Assembly: GCA_945903675.1 (NCBI GenBank)
Contig: CAMDOP010000185.1
Span: 1 to 6,527, forward strand
Reading direction: 5' to 3'
DNA from: Crenothrix polyspora
GTDB lineage: Bacteria > Pseudomonadota > Gammaproteobacteria > Methylococcales > Methylomonadaceae
DNA length: 6,527 bases
The first letter of the stretch is position 1. Every line of letters starts with the position of its first letter. The translations under genes and the position numbers were made by a program. Positions 1 to 6,284 of this stretch are shown in pieces. The notes below the pieces were generated by a model. The model was given only the letters and a program-made list of their open reading frames with translations, ran no database searches and had not been told where the DNA came from.

Positions 1-140
1 AGGCTTCTATCATGGCGGATTGCTTGCGAGACTGTGAAAGTATTTATGTGGGAGAGGCTTTAGCCTCGAATTCGAGGCTAAAGCCTCTCCCACATAAATA
101 CTTTCACAGTCTCGCAAGCAATCCGCCATGATAGAAGCCT
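1..140. repeat. Perfect 140-bp palindrome with REP-like core
   Basis: Bases 1-70 are the exact reverse complement of bases 71-140; the centre is an EcoRI-type GAATTC at 68-73. The inner part (about 48-93) is two head-to-head copies of a REP-like unit, GTGGGAGAGGCTTTAGCCTC, each able to form its own small hairpin (GAGGCT-TT-AGCCTC). Such units are dispersed in many gammaproteobacteria (recalled, not searched). The outer arms (1-47 and 94-140) look like unique sequence copied in inverse. The symmetry begins at base 1, so the left limit is unknown. It may be a natural inverted duplication or a fold-back at a contig end. Confidence 0.9.
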
Positions 141-180
141 TGAAGCCGATGCTTGCTCGGATATTTCCTGGTAGGGCGCC

Positions 181-259
181 AGGATGTGCGGAACAAAGTG
201 AAGCGCATCGTTCAGGAATGATGCGCCTCCTAACGTCGGCACATCCTATGCACTTTGTT
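181..259. repeat. Composite imperfect inverted repeat with central hairpin
   Basis: The centre is a 10-bp stem with one G-T wobble: GCGCATCGTT (203-212), loop CAGG, then AATGATGCGC (217-226). Around it are two further exact 9-bp inverted pairs: AGGATGTGC (181-189) with GCACATCCT (239-247), and AACAAAGTG (192-200) with CACTTTGTT (251-259). These two pairs interleave rather than nest, so they cannot all pair at once. The GGTAGGGCG...AAGTGAAGCGCATC flavour resembles dispersed intergenic repeats I recall in methanotrophs and other gammaproteobacteria. It may be a small non-autonomous element; no transposase is present. Confidence 0.6.
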
Positions 260-376
260 AGCATAAGCGAGTTGAGCGTTTCCTGCATACACATCACTAG
301 CATTCCGGAAACTAGTATGGTTTTATTCCGGCCTACAGCTACCGCTTGGGTGGATTTGAAGCGCGTGATATTTGAA

Positions 377-414
377 AAATCCCCCCTAACCCCCCTTTTT
401 CAAAGGGGGGAATT
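377..414. repeat. C-run/G-run hairpin repeat
   Basis: CCCCCCTTT (390-398) pairs perfectly with AAAGGGGGG (402-410) around a 3-nt loop. A second run, AATCCCCCC (378-386), can compete for the same G-run with AATT following, so two alternative stems are possible. The arrangement AATCCCCCCTAACCCCCC followed by TTTTTCAAAGGGGGG is a widely dispersed bacterial intergenic repeat (recalled). No function can be assigned. Confidence 0.7.
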
Positions 415-450
415 GGATTGATCTTCGCAATAGAAAACTTATGTATAACG

Positions 451-476
451 ATGAGCGTGGAGCCTGGGAACGATAT
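451..476. repeat. Possible fragment of a dispersed repeat (GCGTGGAGCCTGGGAACGAT)
   Basis: This segment resembles part of the CACGCTCCAGCGTGGGAACG-type repeat that I recall as abundant in methanotroph and cyanobacterial intergenic regions. Only a partial, degenerate copy is seen. It has no strong self-complementarity here, and the identification rests on memory. Confidence 0.25.
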
Positions 477-564
477 ACTATTCACACTGTATAGCCTTAA
501 ATTGGCAGTCCAAAGTTGCCCCTATAAAGATGGTGTTACTTATTACGCCTTATCTAATTAAAAA

Positions 565-1794
565 TTATGGCAATTTACTAATTATACTTTTAAGTTTAGC
601 AAATGAAAATTTAGCAGAGCTGTTTGGCTCGAGTTCAATCTCCACTGGTGTAGGGCGCGTTTCAGCAACTTCGAGTTTAGTTTCGGTGCTTTGTTTTGGT
701 TCACCGAAATAGTATTTCATTTTCTTAAGTGGACTTTTAGTTGGCTTAATAGTAGCCGGTTCTATCTCTATTGGCGGTTGTTCAATAAGTACATCAGTCT
801 GTTGATCTTTAGCAATTTCAGGTGTGGTAATGGTTGATTTTTTCTTTCCAAAAAACCCCTTAAGTTTTCCTAGTTGATCTTTCGAGGATTTTACAGGTGG
901 TAGTTCGGTTATATCAGCGTTTGTTGTTGATTCAGTAGCAAACGTTGTAATCGGTGTAGATAGGATTTCGTTAATGGGCTCAATGGGGACAATAGCTTCA
1001 GATGGAGTCGCAGGCGCCTCATTAACAAGAGTTTGGCTGTTGACTAAATCGATGTTGGCTTGTGTTTGCGTATTGTTATGAACGACTTCTACTTGTTTAT
1101 TTGCCAAGCTTTGAATTAAAACAAGTTGTGCATGTTCTTGTTGTTGCTGTAGGGTAATTTTTTGTTCTTCCAATAGCCGTTCTAACTTCGATATATTAAT
1201 AGTTTGGGCTGCTATGCCTGCTTGTAATGTCGATATGACGGCTTCATTTTCAGTGTTTTTTAGTGTTTCGGTTTGAAAAGCTTTTTGTAATTCTGCGGTC
1301 GTTTCCTGCTCATTACGTAAACGATTGATTAATAAAATGATAGTCCTATCAAATTGTTGCCATAAACTTTCCGCTTTCAGGTCTTCAGTTATCGGTAATG
1401 CACGTTCGCCAAGATCAAAGCTAGTTGAGAAAGATTGAATAGTAGTCGCTATTTGTTTATTACGATCATTTAACTGATCCTCCAAGTTTGATGCGCGTTT
1501 GGATTCATTTATAGCCAATTCTTGGCTTATTTTTAGTTGTTCAGTATTCTCTGATAGTTGTTGTTGCAGTTCTTGCTCTTGTAATTGCGCTGCGCTTAGT
1601 TGATTGATAGCATCTAATCGAGCATTTTCTCTGGCAGTCGATTGCCTATTTAAAAAGGCAATCTTAATGCTGTAAAGACTTGCAGTGAGCAACCAAGCAA
1701 TGACTGCTAGTGCTCCAGCATACAAAGGTTCGTTTATTGTTAATTGCACCCAGTCGGCAAATATGGTTTTGATAAGGGGTAAGTATGTTTCCAT
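565..1794 (-). CDS. Membrane-anchored coiled-coil protein with three basic/aromatic C-terminal motifs
   Basis: I do not recognise this 409-aa protein as a named family. Visible architecture: one probable membrane helix at about residues 24-48, Gln/Glu/Leu-rich coiled coils at about 55-120 and 160-235, and a Pro/Thr/Glu-rich, probably disordered tail from about 255. The tail carries three copies of a motif KxxLxK[LM]Kx[FY]F: residues 305-319, 353-367 and a weaker one at 395-408, the very C-terminus. Acidic proline-rich spacers separate them. The start is ATG with only a weak upstream GAG. It lies 188 bp downstream of the GTPase pair on the same strand, so it may belong to that operon or have its own start point. 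Role is inferred only: an inner-membrane scaffold or partner of the GTPases. A tether using the basic motifs to touch membrane or protein is possible. Confidence 0.85.
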   Translation of the reverse strand: METYLPLIKTIFADWVQLTINEPLYAGALAVIAWLLTASLYSIKIAFLNRQSTARENARLDAINQLSAAQLQEQELQQQLSENTEQLKISQELAINESKRASNLEDQLNDRNKQIATTIQSFSTSFDLGERALPITEDLKAESLWQQFDRTIILLINRLRNEQETTAELQKAFQTETLKNTENEAVISTLQAGIAAQTINISKLERLLEEQKITLQQQQEHAQLVLIQSLANKQVEVVHNNTQTQANIDLVNSQTLVNEAPATPSEAIVPIEPINEILSTPITTFATESTTNADITELPPVKSSKDQLGKLKGFFGKKKSTITTPEIAKDQQTDVLIEQPPIEIEPATIKPTKSPLKKMKYYFGEPKQSTETKLEVAETRPTPVEIELEPNSSAKFSFAKLKSIISKLP

Positions 1795-1826
1795 TGAGGC
1801 GTCTCGATTAAATGTTTTGGTTAGAG

Positions 1827-1899
1827 TGATTGACAGGGATAATTATTTTTATGTGTTCCCCTACACGCGTAGGTAATAGTATCCCTAAGTCGTCAATCA
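1827..1899. other. Long interrupted inverted repeat upstream of the coiled-coil gene
   Basis: TGATTGAC (1827-1834) pairs with GTCAATCA (1892-1899), and AGGGAT (1835-1840) pairs with ATCCCT (1881-1886). The two stems are contiguous on the left and separated on the right by a 5-nt bulge, AAGTC. At the apex is a small hairpin, CCTAC-ACGC-GTAGG (1860-1873). In minus-strand RNA this would form a roughly 73-nt extended hairpin ending 32 nt before the start codon at 1794. No U-run follows it, so it is not a classic terminator. It may be a processing site or leader element, or a small repeat. Confidence 0.6.
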
Positions 1900-1982
1900 G
1901 GAAACCAAATTATGTAATATTTAGCCAATTTATTGTCGAGTACTCCTTCATGCACAGCAAGACCAGATGGTAAATATAACTT

Positions 1983-3596
1983 TTATTTCATCAGCATTCG
2001 ATTTAAGGGGCTGTCATTCGCTAGTGACAAATCTTGGTTTGGCACATTTGTGTTGCAGTGCTCAATAAGTATCGAAAGTTCATCAACTTGGACCTCATGT
2101 TGTTCAATGATAGTTGAGATGCGTATTGAAACATCTCGCTCAATTATGTTGAAAGCATTTTGTAAGCCCTTATGAAGACCTTTTAGCGCACTGTATTTCA
2201 GAGAAGGTTGTGCTTTCTTGAGAATAAAAAAGGGTATGATCCAAGTTAGTGAGATTAATAATCCGCTATGCACTGCGAAATCAATGCCAAGATAGTGATT
2301 GTCTAATAAATTGCTAGTGTAGTATCCCATAAATACTTTGTAACCAACCCAAGTCATAGCTAATAATGGCAGTATAAGTTCACATAAGCGGATGCCTTTT
2401 AGAAAGGTGCGTTGAACTAAATTACCTGGATTTATTAATGCAAGTCGAGTCGCTAATTCGGTTTGTGTTTGTACGATTGTTGGCACATCTTCACGTATGG
2501 CTTGTATGAGTCGTTTAAATGGGCCTGCAGGAATTTCTAATTGGTTGATACTCATAAAAAATTCATTAAGACCATCGTCAAAACGACTTTGAGCCCAGTT
2601 GTCCCAAAGAGATATATAAGCATTAGTCTGTGGCAAAAGAATATCGGCGGCGTGCTCTGCTGAATAAGTAGCTAGGTTTTGCATGGGCCAGGTAAGTCCC
2701 ACTTTGAGTAATTTATTGGTAAGCGCCCATTGGGAATGCCAAAGGTTAGTCGTTTTTTGTATGGCCTGGTTAGAGCCAAGTGAGCGTTTAATAGGGATTA
2801 GTATTTGTTCTAAATCAAGCATACGTGCTTGCATGCCATGATGTTCTAACTGCTTAATTATATGCGTAGTTGAAAGAGAAACTATTTTATCTTCTAAGAT
2901 AGTAAATTCATCAGATTGCAGATTGGTTGTACAAGTAGTCTTGAAAATAAGAGGCTCTACGAAACCTGCTATATGGAGTTGTTGGTTGAAATCATTATAT
3001 TGTTCCTGTTCAGCTCTATCCCATTGATTAAAAACAAATAGCCAAGCATGTTGCGAGCCTTCTGAAAGTAATAATTGCCAAGCTTTTTGATCTTTATAGC
3101 GTTCGGGACTAACCACGTAAATGAGTACATCAATATGAGGCAACCACTGTTGGACTAACTTTTTATTACTAGACTCGGTGCTGTCAAAATCGGGCATATC
3201 AATCCAGACAATATTCTTTTTTAAATCATCATTGTGGTGACAAATCTGAGTTGCGCCGAGAGGAAGTGAGTTAGGTAGGTGTTGAATAGTGAAGCAATTA
3301 TGATGAAATAAAGTTACTTCGCGAGATGTGGGGCGCACCACGCCAGCTTTAGCGATCGCTTTGCCTGCTAGTCGATTAAGTAATGAGCTTTTTCCAACGC
3401 CCGTGCCACCCATAAAAGCGACAATAAGGGGTCTTGAGTCGCTAAGGTCATCTTTTGAAAATAAAGTATCTGAAGTACTGGTGTCGTCGTGCTGATATAT
3501 TTGCTTAACAATGTCATCATTAATCCAGCCATTTATTTGAGCCTGAGAAGCCCAGTGCTGGGTTTTCTTAACTAAATTAGAGTAATCGTAGTCCAT
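1983..3596 (-). CDS. Large membrane GTPase, dynamin-like (second of pair)
   Basis: This is a 537-aa P-loop GTPase. G1 is GGTGVGKSS (residues 63-71); G2 is probably Thr90 in VRPTSREVT; G3 is DMPDFDS (133-139), with Asp replacing the usual Gly of DxxG; G4 is NQWD (190-193), a variant of NKxD. G5 is unclear, possibly near KTTC (219-222). A long helical region follows, then two predicted membrane segments at about 404-425 and 443-460 and a helical C-terminus. A GTPase head, helical middle and late hydrophobic hairpin resemble bacterial dynamin-like proteins. It could instead sit among Era/TrmE-like GTPases with membrane tails. The ATG overlaps the upstream gene by 20 nt and has no clear Shine-Dalgarno, which suggests translational coupling. 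The paralogous GTPase lies immediately upstream. Family-level call is firm; cellular role is inference. Confidence 0.88.
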   Translation of the reverse strand: MDYDYSNLVKKTQHWASQAQINGWINDDIVKQIYQHDDTSTSDTLFSKDDLSDSRPLIVAFMGGTGVGKSSLLNRLAGKAIAKAGVVRPTSREVTLFHHNCFTIQHLPNSLPLGATQICHHNDDLKKNIVWIDMPDFDSTESSNKKLVQQWLPHIDVLIYVVSPERYKDQKAWQLLLSEGSQHAWLFVFNQWDRAEQEQYNDFNQQLHIAGFVEPLIFKTTCTTNLQSDEFTILEDKIVSLSTTHIIKQLEHHGMQARMLDLEQILIPIKRSLGSNQAIQKTTNLWHSQWALTNKLLKVGLTWPMQNLATYSAEHAADILLPQTNAYISLWDNWAQSRFDDGLNEFFMSINQLEIPAGPFKRLIQAIREDVPTIVQTQTELATRLALINPGNLVQRTFLKGIRLCELILPLLAMTWVGYKVFMGYYTSNLLDNHYLGIDFAVHSGLLISLTWIIPFFILKKAQPSLKYSALKGLHKGLQNAFNIIERDVSIRISTIIEQHEVQVDELSILIEHCNTNVPNQDLSLANDSPLNRMLMK

Positions 3597-5316
3597 GTCG
3601 TTTTTCGGTAAGTGTATTTGCTGCGGCTTGTAATTGAGTTGCAGAAATATTGAAATGATTTGTTGTTGATAATAGCTCAGGAAGAGCTAAAAGTTTTAAA
3701 CTTATGATATTGACAAAGAGATTCTGTTTTACTGTATTGTATTGATGGGTTTTTAAGGTAAGTTCACTTTTCTGCAAATAGCTACCTAAGGCACTTTCTG
3801 CCAATAGGGTATTAATGGCTAGTATAGCTGGGGCTAAAAAAAAATCATGCAGGCCAATTCCGCCCATTTGAAAAGTCAAGGCAATAGCTGCAGCATCTGC
3901 AGTAACTCGAGTTGCGCGTAAGCTATTTAATAAAAAAGGCTGATCTTGTAGTTTATTGTATAAGTGCTGTGCTGTAGTTTCTACATCTTGTTGGAATGAG
4001 TCATGGTAAGCAGTTGCAGCATAACTAAAGTCAGTTAATATGTTTTGCCTTTGACTACGTAACAGGCGACTAAATTCTTTCCACCACTGTTTCTGATATG
4101 GTTGCTCTGCATGATCAAGTAACTTATCAGCAAGTTGAATTAAAACATGTTCGGCAAGCTGGTTTAATAAAGTTAATTCTAGACTATTATCGGCAATTGG
4201 TTGTTTCTTGTGTCCTAATTTCATTATTTGCCTTACAGGCCAAGTAATTGTTTTACGTGCCCCTGTTAGAATTTTGGAAAGACCGGGTATTTCCAATAAT
4301 TTAAGAAGCTCTACTAAAGCTTTTTGAAAGGTATCATTGTGATGTGGATGGTTTAAATAATCACGTTGATAATTTTCTATGGCATCACAAATGCCATCTT
4401 CGACTAGTTCTTTCCAATTAGTTAGCGCTTTGTGCTCCGCATTAATGGGTTCTATCCATTCAGGCCAATATTTTTTTATAAGATCTTGTTCATATTCAGC
4501 GTGCATCTTGGAATTAGTTTTTTTGACTAATTCTTTAAGTAGGGTATGTTTGTCTTTAGGCCAAAAAGGGAGTCCAGTTTGTTTTTGGTAGAATAAAGGT
4601 ACTATGTCTGGGAATTCATCTTTTCTGGCAATTAGCCATTTATCTCTTAATGAATTAATTAATAGCTCTTCTGTGCCTTCACTTAACTTATTTAAACAAA
4701 TAATTGTCGGTTGTTGTAGAGGTTCAAGCAAAGTTGCCATATCCCAAACTGTTTGGTCAGCATATTTTTCCTTACTAACAACTATAATTACGATATCAGC
4801 CAAGGCTGCGGCTCGAAACACACCTTCTCTATAAGTTGATGAGTCTATAGAGTCAAAGTCAGGTGTATCCCAAAGTATACAGTTGGGTAAAAAGGGTGAA
4901 TTTGAAGTAACTTTATCTAATGAGTAACAGTCGTAACGATCTCTTGAAATATGTGATGGGTGTATTTGTTGAAAACGACCAAAATACTGCTGCAATCCTG
5001 CGCATGAATCAAGACTTAAGCCATGACAAAAGCCGTGGGGTTGAACTGTATAGCTGGCTAATGGACTTACAACAGCAGAATTAGTATTTAAAAGCAGGTT
5101 AGCTATAGTGCTTTTGCCTGCTTGTGTAGGGCCTATTAGAGTAATATTGAGAAGGTGTTTGGGCGAAGCGCTAATAAGTTGACCTTTTCGTAAAAAGGCT
5201 TCAACTAATAGTAACTGTTCAATACGCTGCTGAAATTTAATTTTATAAGACTCATTACTAGAATGACTCAAAATTGTTTGGTATCGCTGATTTAATAATT
5301 GAATAAATTCCAGCAT
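3577..5316 (-). CDS. Large GTPase, dynamin-like (first of pair)
   Basis: This is a 579-aa P-loop GTPase. I chose ATG at 5316: a TTG at 5331 in the same frame would add five residues, but it lies about at the predicted transcription start and lacks a ribosome binding site, whereas GAG sits 10 nt before the ATG. Counting from the TTG, G1 is GPTQAGKST (67-75), G2 probably Thr95, G3 DTPDFDS (155-161). The G4 position reads NKLS (214-217), lacking the Asp that normally reads guanine. A long helical middle is followed by a hydrophobic stretch at about 476-520 with TADAAAIAL and GGIGLHDFFLAPA. I recall similar wording in large bacterial GTPases with DxPDxDS motifs. It is membrane-associated or membrane-inserting by inference. 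It heads the minus-strand cluster. Confidence 0.88.
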   Translation of the reverse strand: MLEFIQLLNQRYQTILSHSSNESYKIKFQQRIEQLLLVEAFLRKGQLISASPKHLLNITLIGPTQAGKSTIANLLLNTNSAVVSPLASYTVQPHGFCHGLSLDSCAGLQQYFGRFQQIHPSHISRDRYDCYSLDKVTSNSPFLPNCILWDTPDFDSIDSSTYREGVFRAAALADIVIIVVSKEKYADQTVWDMATLLEPLQQPTIICLNKLSEGTEELLINSLRDKWLIARKDEFPDIVPLFYQKQTGLPFWPKDKHTLLKELVKKTNSKMHAEYEQDLIKKYWPEWIEPINAEHKALTNWKELVEDGICDAIENYQRDYLNHPHHNDTFQKALVELLKLLEIPGLSKILTGARKTITWPVRQIMKLGHKKQPIADNSLELTLLNQLAEHVLIQLADKLLDHAEQPYQKQWWKEFSRLLRSQRQNILTDFSYAATAYHDSFQQDVETTAQHLYNKLQDQPFLLNSLRATRVTADAAAIALTFQMGGIGLHDFFLAPAILAINTLLAESALGSYLQKSELTLKTHQYNTVKQNLFVNIISLKLLALPELLSTTNHFNISATQLQAAANTLTEKRHGLRLL

Positions 5317-5335
5317 ATAAACATAGCTCAAGGTT

Positions 5336-5364
5336 ATAATATCCGATCATTTTACTTTGTTTAA
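5336..5364 (-). promoter_or_regulatory. Predicted sigma-70 promoter for the GTPase cluster
   Basis: On the minus strand a -35 TTAAAC (5364-5359) and a -10 TATTAT (5341-5336) are separated by 17 bp. Transcription would start near 5328-5330, about 12-14 nt before the ATG at 5316. That leaves no leader for the TTG at 5331 and supports the ATG. The -10 has five of six consensus bases, and the -35 is moderate. Confidence 0.5.
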
Positions 5365-5369
5365 TGATC
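5345..5369. promoter_or_regulatory. Inverted repeat overlapping the GTPase promoter, candidate operator
   Basis: GATCATT (5345-5351) and AATGATC (5363-5369) form a perfect 7-bp inverted repeat with an 11-bp spacer, giving an 18-bp centre-to-centre distance. One arm lies between the predicted -10 and -35, and the other overlaps the -35. This is a typical placement for a dimeric repressor site, but no regulator gene is in view. It also lies upstream of the divergent lipoprotein gene. Confidence 0.35.
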
Positions 5370-5422
5370 TAACGTTACAAATACCATAACATGAATCTAC
5401 TGACAGTCTCGAGGTTATCTTT

Positions 5423-5842
5423 ATGAAAAAACTACCAGCGTTATTACTTGTTCTTAGCTGTGCAACTTTAATGGCTTGCGGTAAGGGAGAAGAAATTAAT
5501 GGACATAATACAAAATCTGCCTAACGTTCAGTAAAGACATTAAAAAATAGACTGTCTACAGATGCGCGTATTGAATTTGAGGTCTCTTTTTGGACAATAA
5601 GGGATGCAAAAAAAGATGACAAGGAATTTCTTTCTGCAGTGGATGGTAAAAAACCAAATGAAATTATTGCATTAGGGAAGGAAATATATCAACAAAGAAA
5701 GCAATCTGGTTATAAAGGGTATGAGAATTATACGAACTGGGAAGAAATGATTGCAAAATTTGGCAAGGAAAGGATGGATCAGGATAATCGTAAGGGTAAG
5801 TCGAAAGAAGATAAAGAAAATGATGTTTTATATAAGTTGTAG
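5423..5842 (+). pseudogene. Small lipoprotein gene split by an in-frame TAA
   Basis: ATG at 5423 follows GAGG (5411-5414) at a good 8-nt spacing. The first 33 codons encode a lipoprotein signal: MKK, a Leu-rich core, lipobox LMAC with Cys19 as the lipidated residue, then a short polar linker ending TKSA. A TAA follows at 5522-5524. The same frame then runs open for 105 codons from 5525 to TTG TAG at 5842, encoding a charged, soluble sequence (RSVKTLKNRL, later DGKKPNEIIALGKEI). This is what a mature small lipoprotein domain should look like, and I recall similar wording in DUF6694-type lipoproteins (not searched). One nonsense change therefore seems to separate export signal from mature domain. 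A GTG at 5639 could start a 67-aa fragment but has no good ribosome binding site. Sequencing error is the main alternative. It is divergent from the GTPase cluster. Confidence 0.7.
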
Positions 5843-5927
5843 GTAAAACAATTAAGAGTAGATTTGTGTCTGCTGTGTTTTTCTTACAGTATATAGCTAT
5901 TGTAAAATAATGACTTGATGGAATGCA

Positions 5928-5950
5928 TAATGCCAATAGTTTCGGCATTA
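5928..5950 (+). terminator. Weak hairpin, possible terminator after the lipoprotein
   Basis: TAATGCC (5928-5934) pairs with GGCATTA (5944-5950) around a 9-nt loop, followed by the T-rich but interrupted ATCTTTC. The stem is short and AT-rich, and it lies 86 nt past the stop codon. It could separate lipoprotein transcription from the rrn promoters. Confidence 0.3.
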
Positions 5951-5974
5951 ATCTTTCTAGCAGTTAGGTAAGAA

Positions 5975-5993
5975 AAGCACTTTAATTGTGCTT
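5975..5993 (-). terminator. Short hairpin with minus-strand T tract
   Basis: AAGCAC (5975-5980) pairs with GTGCTT (5988-5993) around a 7-nt loop. On the minus strand the stem runs into TTTTCTT, like a weak intrinsic terminator. On the plus strand there is no T tract. No minus-strand gene ends here, so any role would be to stop antisense transcription. It may be chance in AT-rich sequence. Confidence 0.2.
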
Positions 5994-6081
5994 GCATTCA
6001 CTAAATAAATAATTGAAATTTGTGAGTTGAATTGGCGAGTTACATTAAAAGCTAAGTCATGTTGATGATAAGAGTGCTAAT

Positions 6082-6127
6082 AGAAAATAGTTTTAGCGAT
6101 TGACTGAAATCTGTTGATCTGTATAAT
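6082..6127 (+). promoter_or_regulatory. rRNA operon promoter P1 with UP element
   Basis: A -35 TTGACT (6100-6105) and a perfect -10 TATAAT (6122-6127) are separated by 16 bp. AGAAAATAGTTTTA (6082-6095) sits where an UP element belongs. It matches the E. coli rrnB P1 UP sequence AGAAAATTATTTTA, as I recall it, at 12 of 14 positions. The -10 is followed by GCGC, the G+C-rich discriminator typical of promoters under ppGpp/DksA stringent control. The 16-bp spacer is also typical of rrn P1. Start is predicted near 6134. Confidence 0.85.
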
Positions 6128-6194
6128 GCGCAGTTCTTTCGGGTTTAGGTTGATTCGAAAGCACAGGAGGTGGAAATTAAGTTAAACAGGAAGT

Positions 6195-6222
6195 TTGACA
6201 AGTTGGTTTGAGTTGTTATAAT
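6195..6222 (+). promoter_or_regulatory. rRNA operon promoter P2
   Basis: Consensus -35 TTGACA (6195-6200) and consensus -10 TATAAT (6217-6222) are separated by 16 bp. The promoter is perfect at both hexamers and lies 95 bp downstream of P1. Its discriminator (AGTCGGC) is less G+C-rich next to the -10 than that of P1. It shares the string TTGACAAGTTG with P3. Confidence 0.88.
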
Positions 6223-6284
6223 AGTCGGCTACTTGGGGCTGAGGCTTACTTGGTTCTGGGTTGAAAAACAAAGTCGACAAGGAG

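Larger units (their letters stand above)
141..564. other. Repeat-rich non-coding stretch
   Basis: No credible gene is seen between the palindrome and the stop codon of the leftmost gene. Open frames here run across inverted repeats and lack a convincing ribosome binding site or protein-like composition. The stretch holds several repeat-like elements, listed separately. No clear rho-independent terminator follows the minus-strand gene that ends at 565; only an AT-rich imperfect inverted repeat spans its stop codon (about 553-586). Confidence 0.6.

Noticed and set aside
377..414. C-run/G-run hairpin as the rho-independent terminator of the minus-strand cluster
   Set aside because: It lies about 150 bp beyond the last stop codon, and its minus-strand 3' side is a C-rich run without a terminal U tract. 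It looks more like a dispersed repeat.
128..421. 97-codon plus-strand open frame, and the similar minus-strand frame at 10-303
   Set aside because: Both run through the palindrome and other inverted repeats. They have no ribosome binding site and no protein-like domain pattern.
1..564. CRISPR array or insertion sequence in the repeat-rich left end
   Set aside because: There are no regularly spaced direct repeats and no transposase fragment.
1874..1899. Minus-strand TTGACG followed by TACTAT as a promoter for the coiled-coil gene
   Set aside because: The spacing is only 9 bp, too short for sigma-70; both hexamers lie within the long hairpin instead.
1933..2175. Plus-strand open frames within the GTPase and coiled-coil genes (1685-1876, 1933-2175, 4379-4591, 4604-4834)
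   Set aside because: They lie opposite well-supported minus-strand genes, and their translations are unlike any domain.
5885..5906. Inverted repeat TTACAGTA...TATTGTAA as a terminator for the lipoprotein
   Set aside because: The stem is nearly all A-T with a wobble, and no T tract follows it.
5664..5948. 94-codon minus-strand open frame opposite the lipoprotein
   Set aside because: It is the antisense shadow of the lipoprotein frame, with low-complexity Tyr/Ser/Pro-rich content and no promoter or ribosome binding site.
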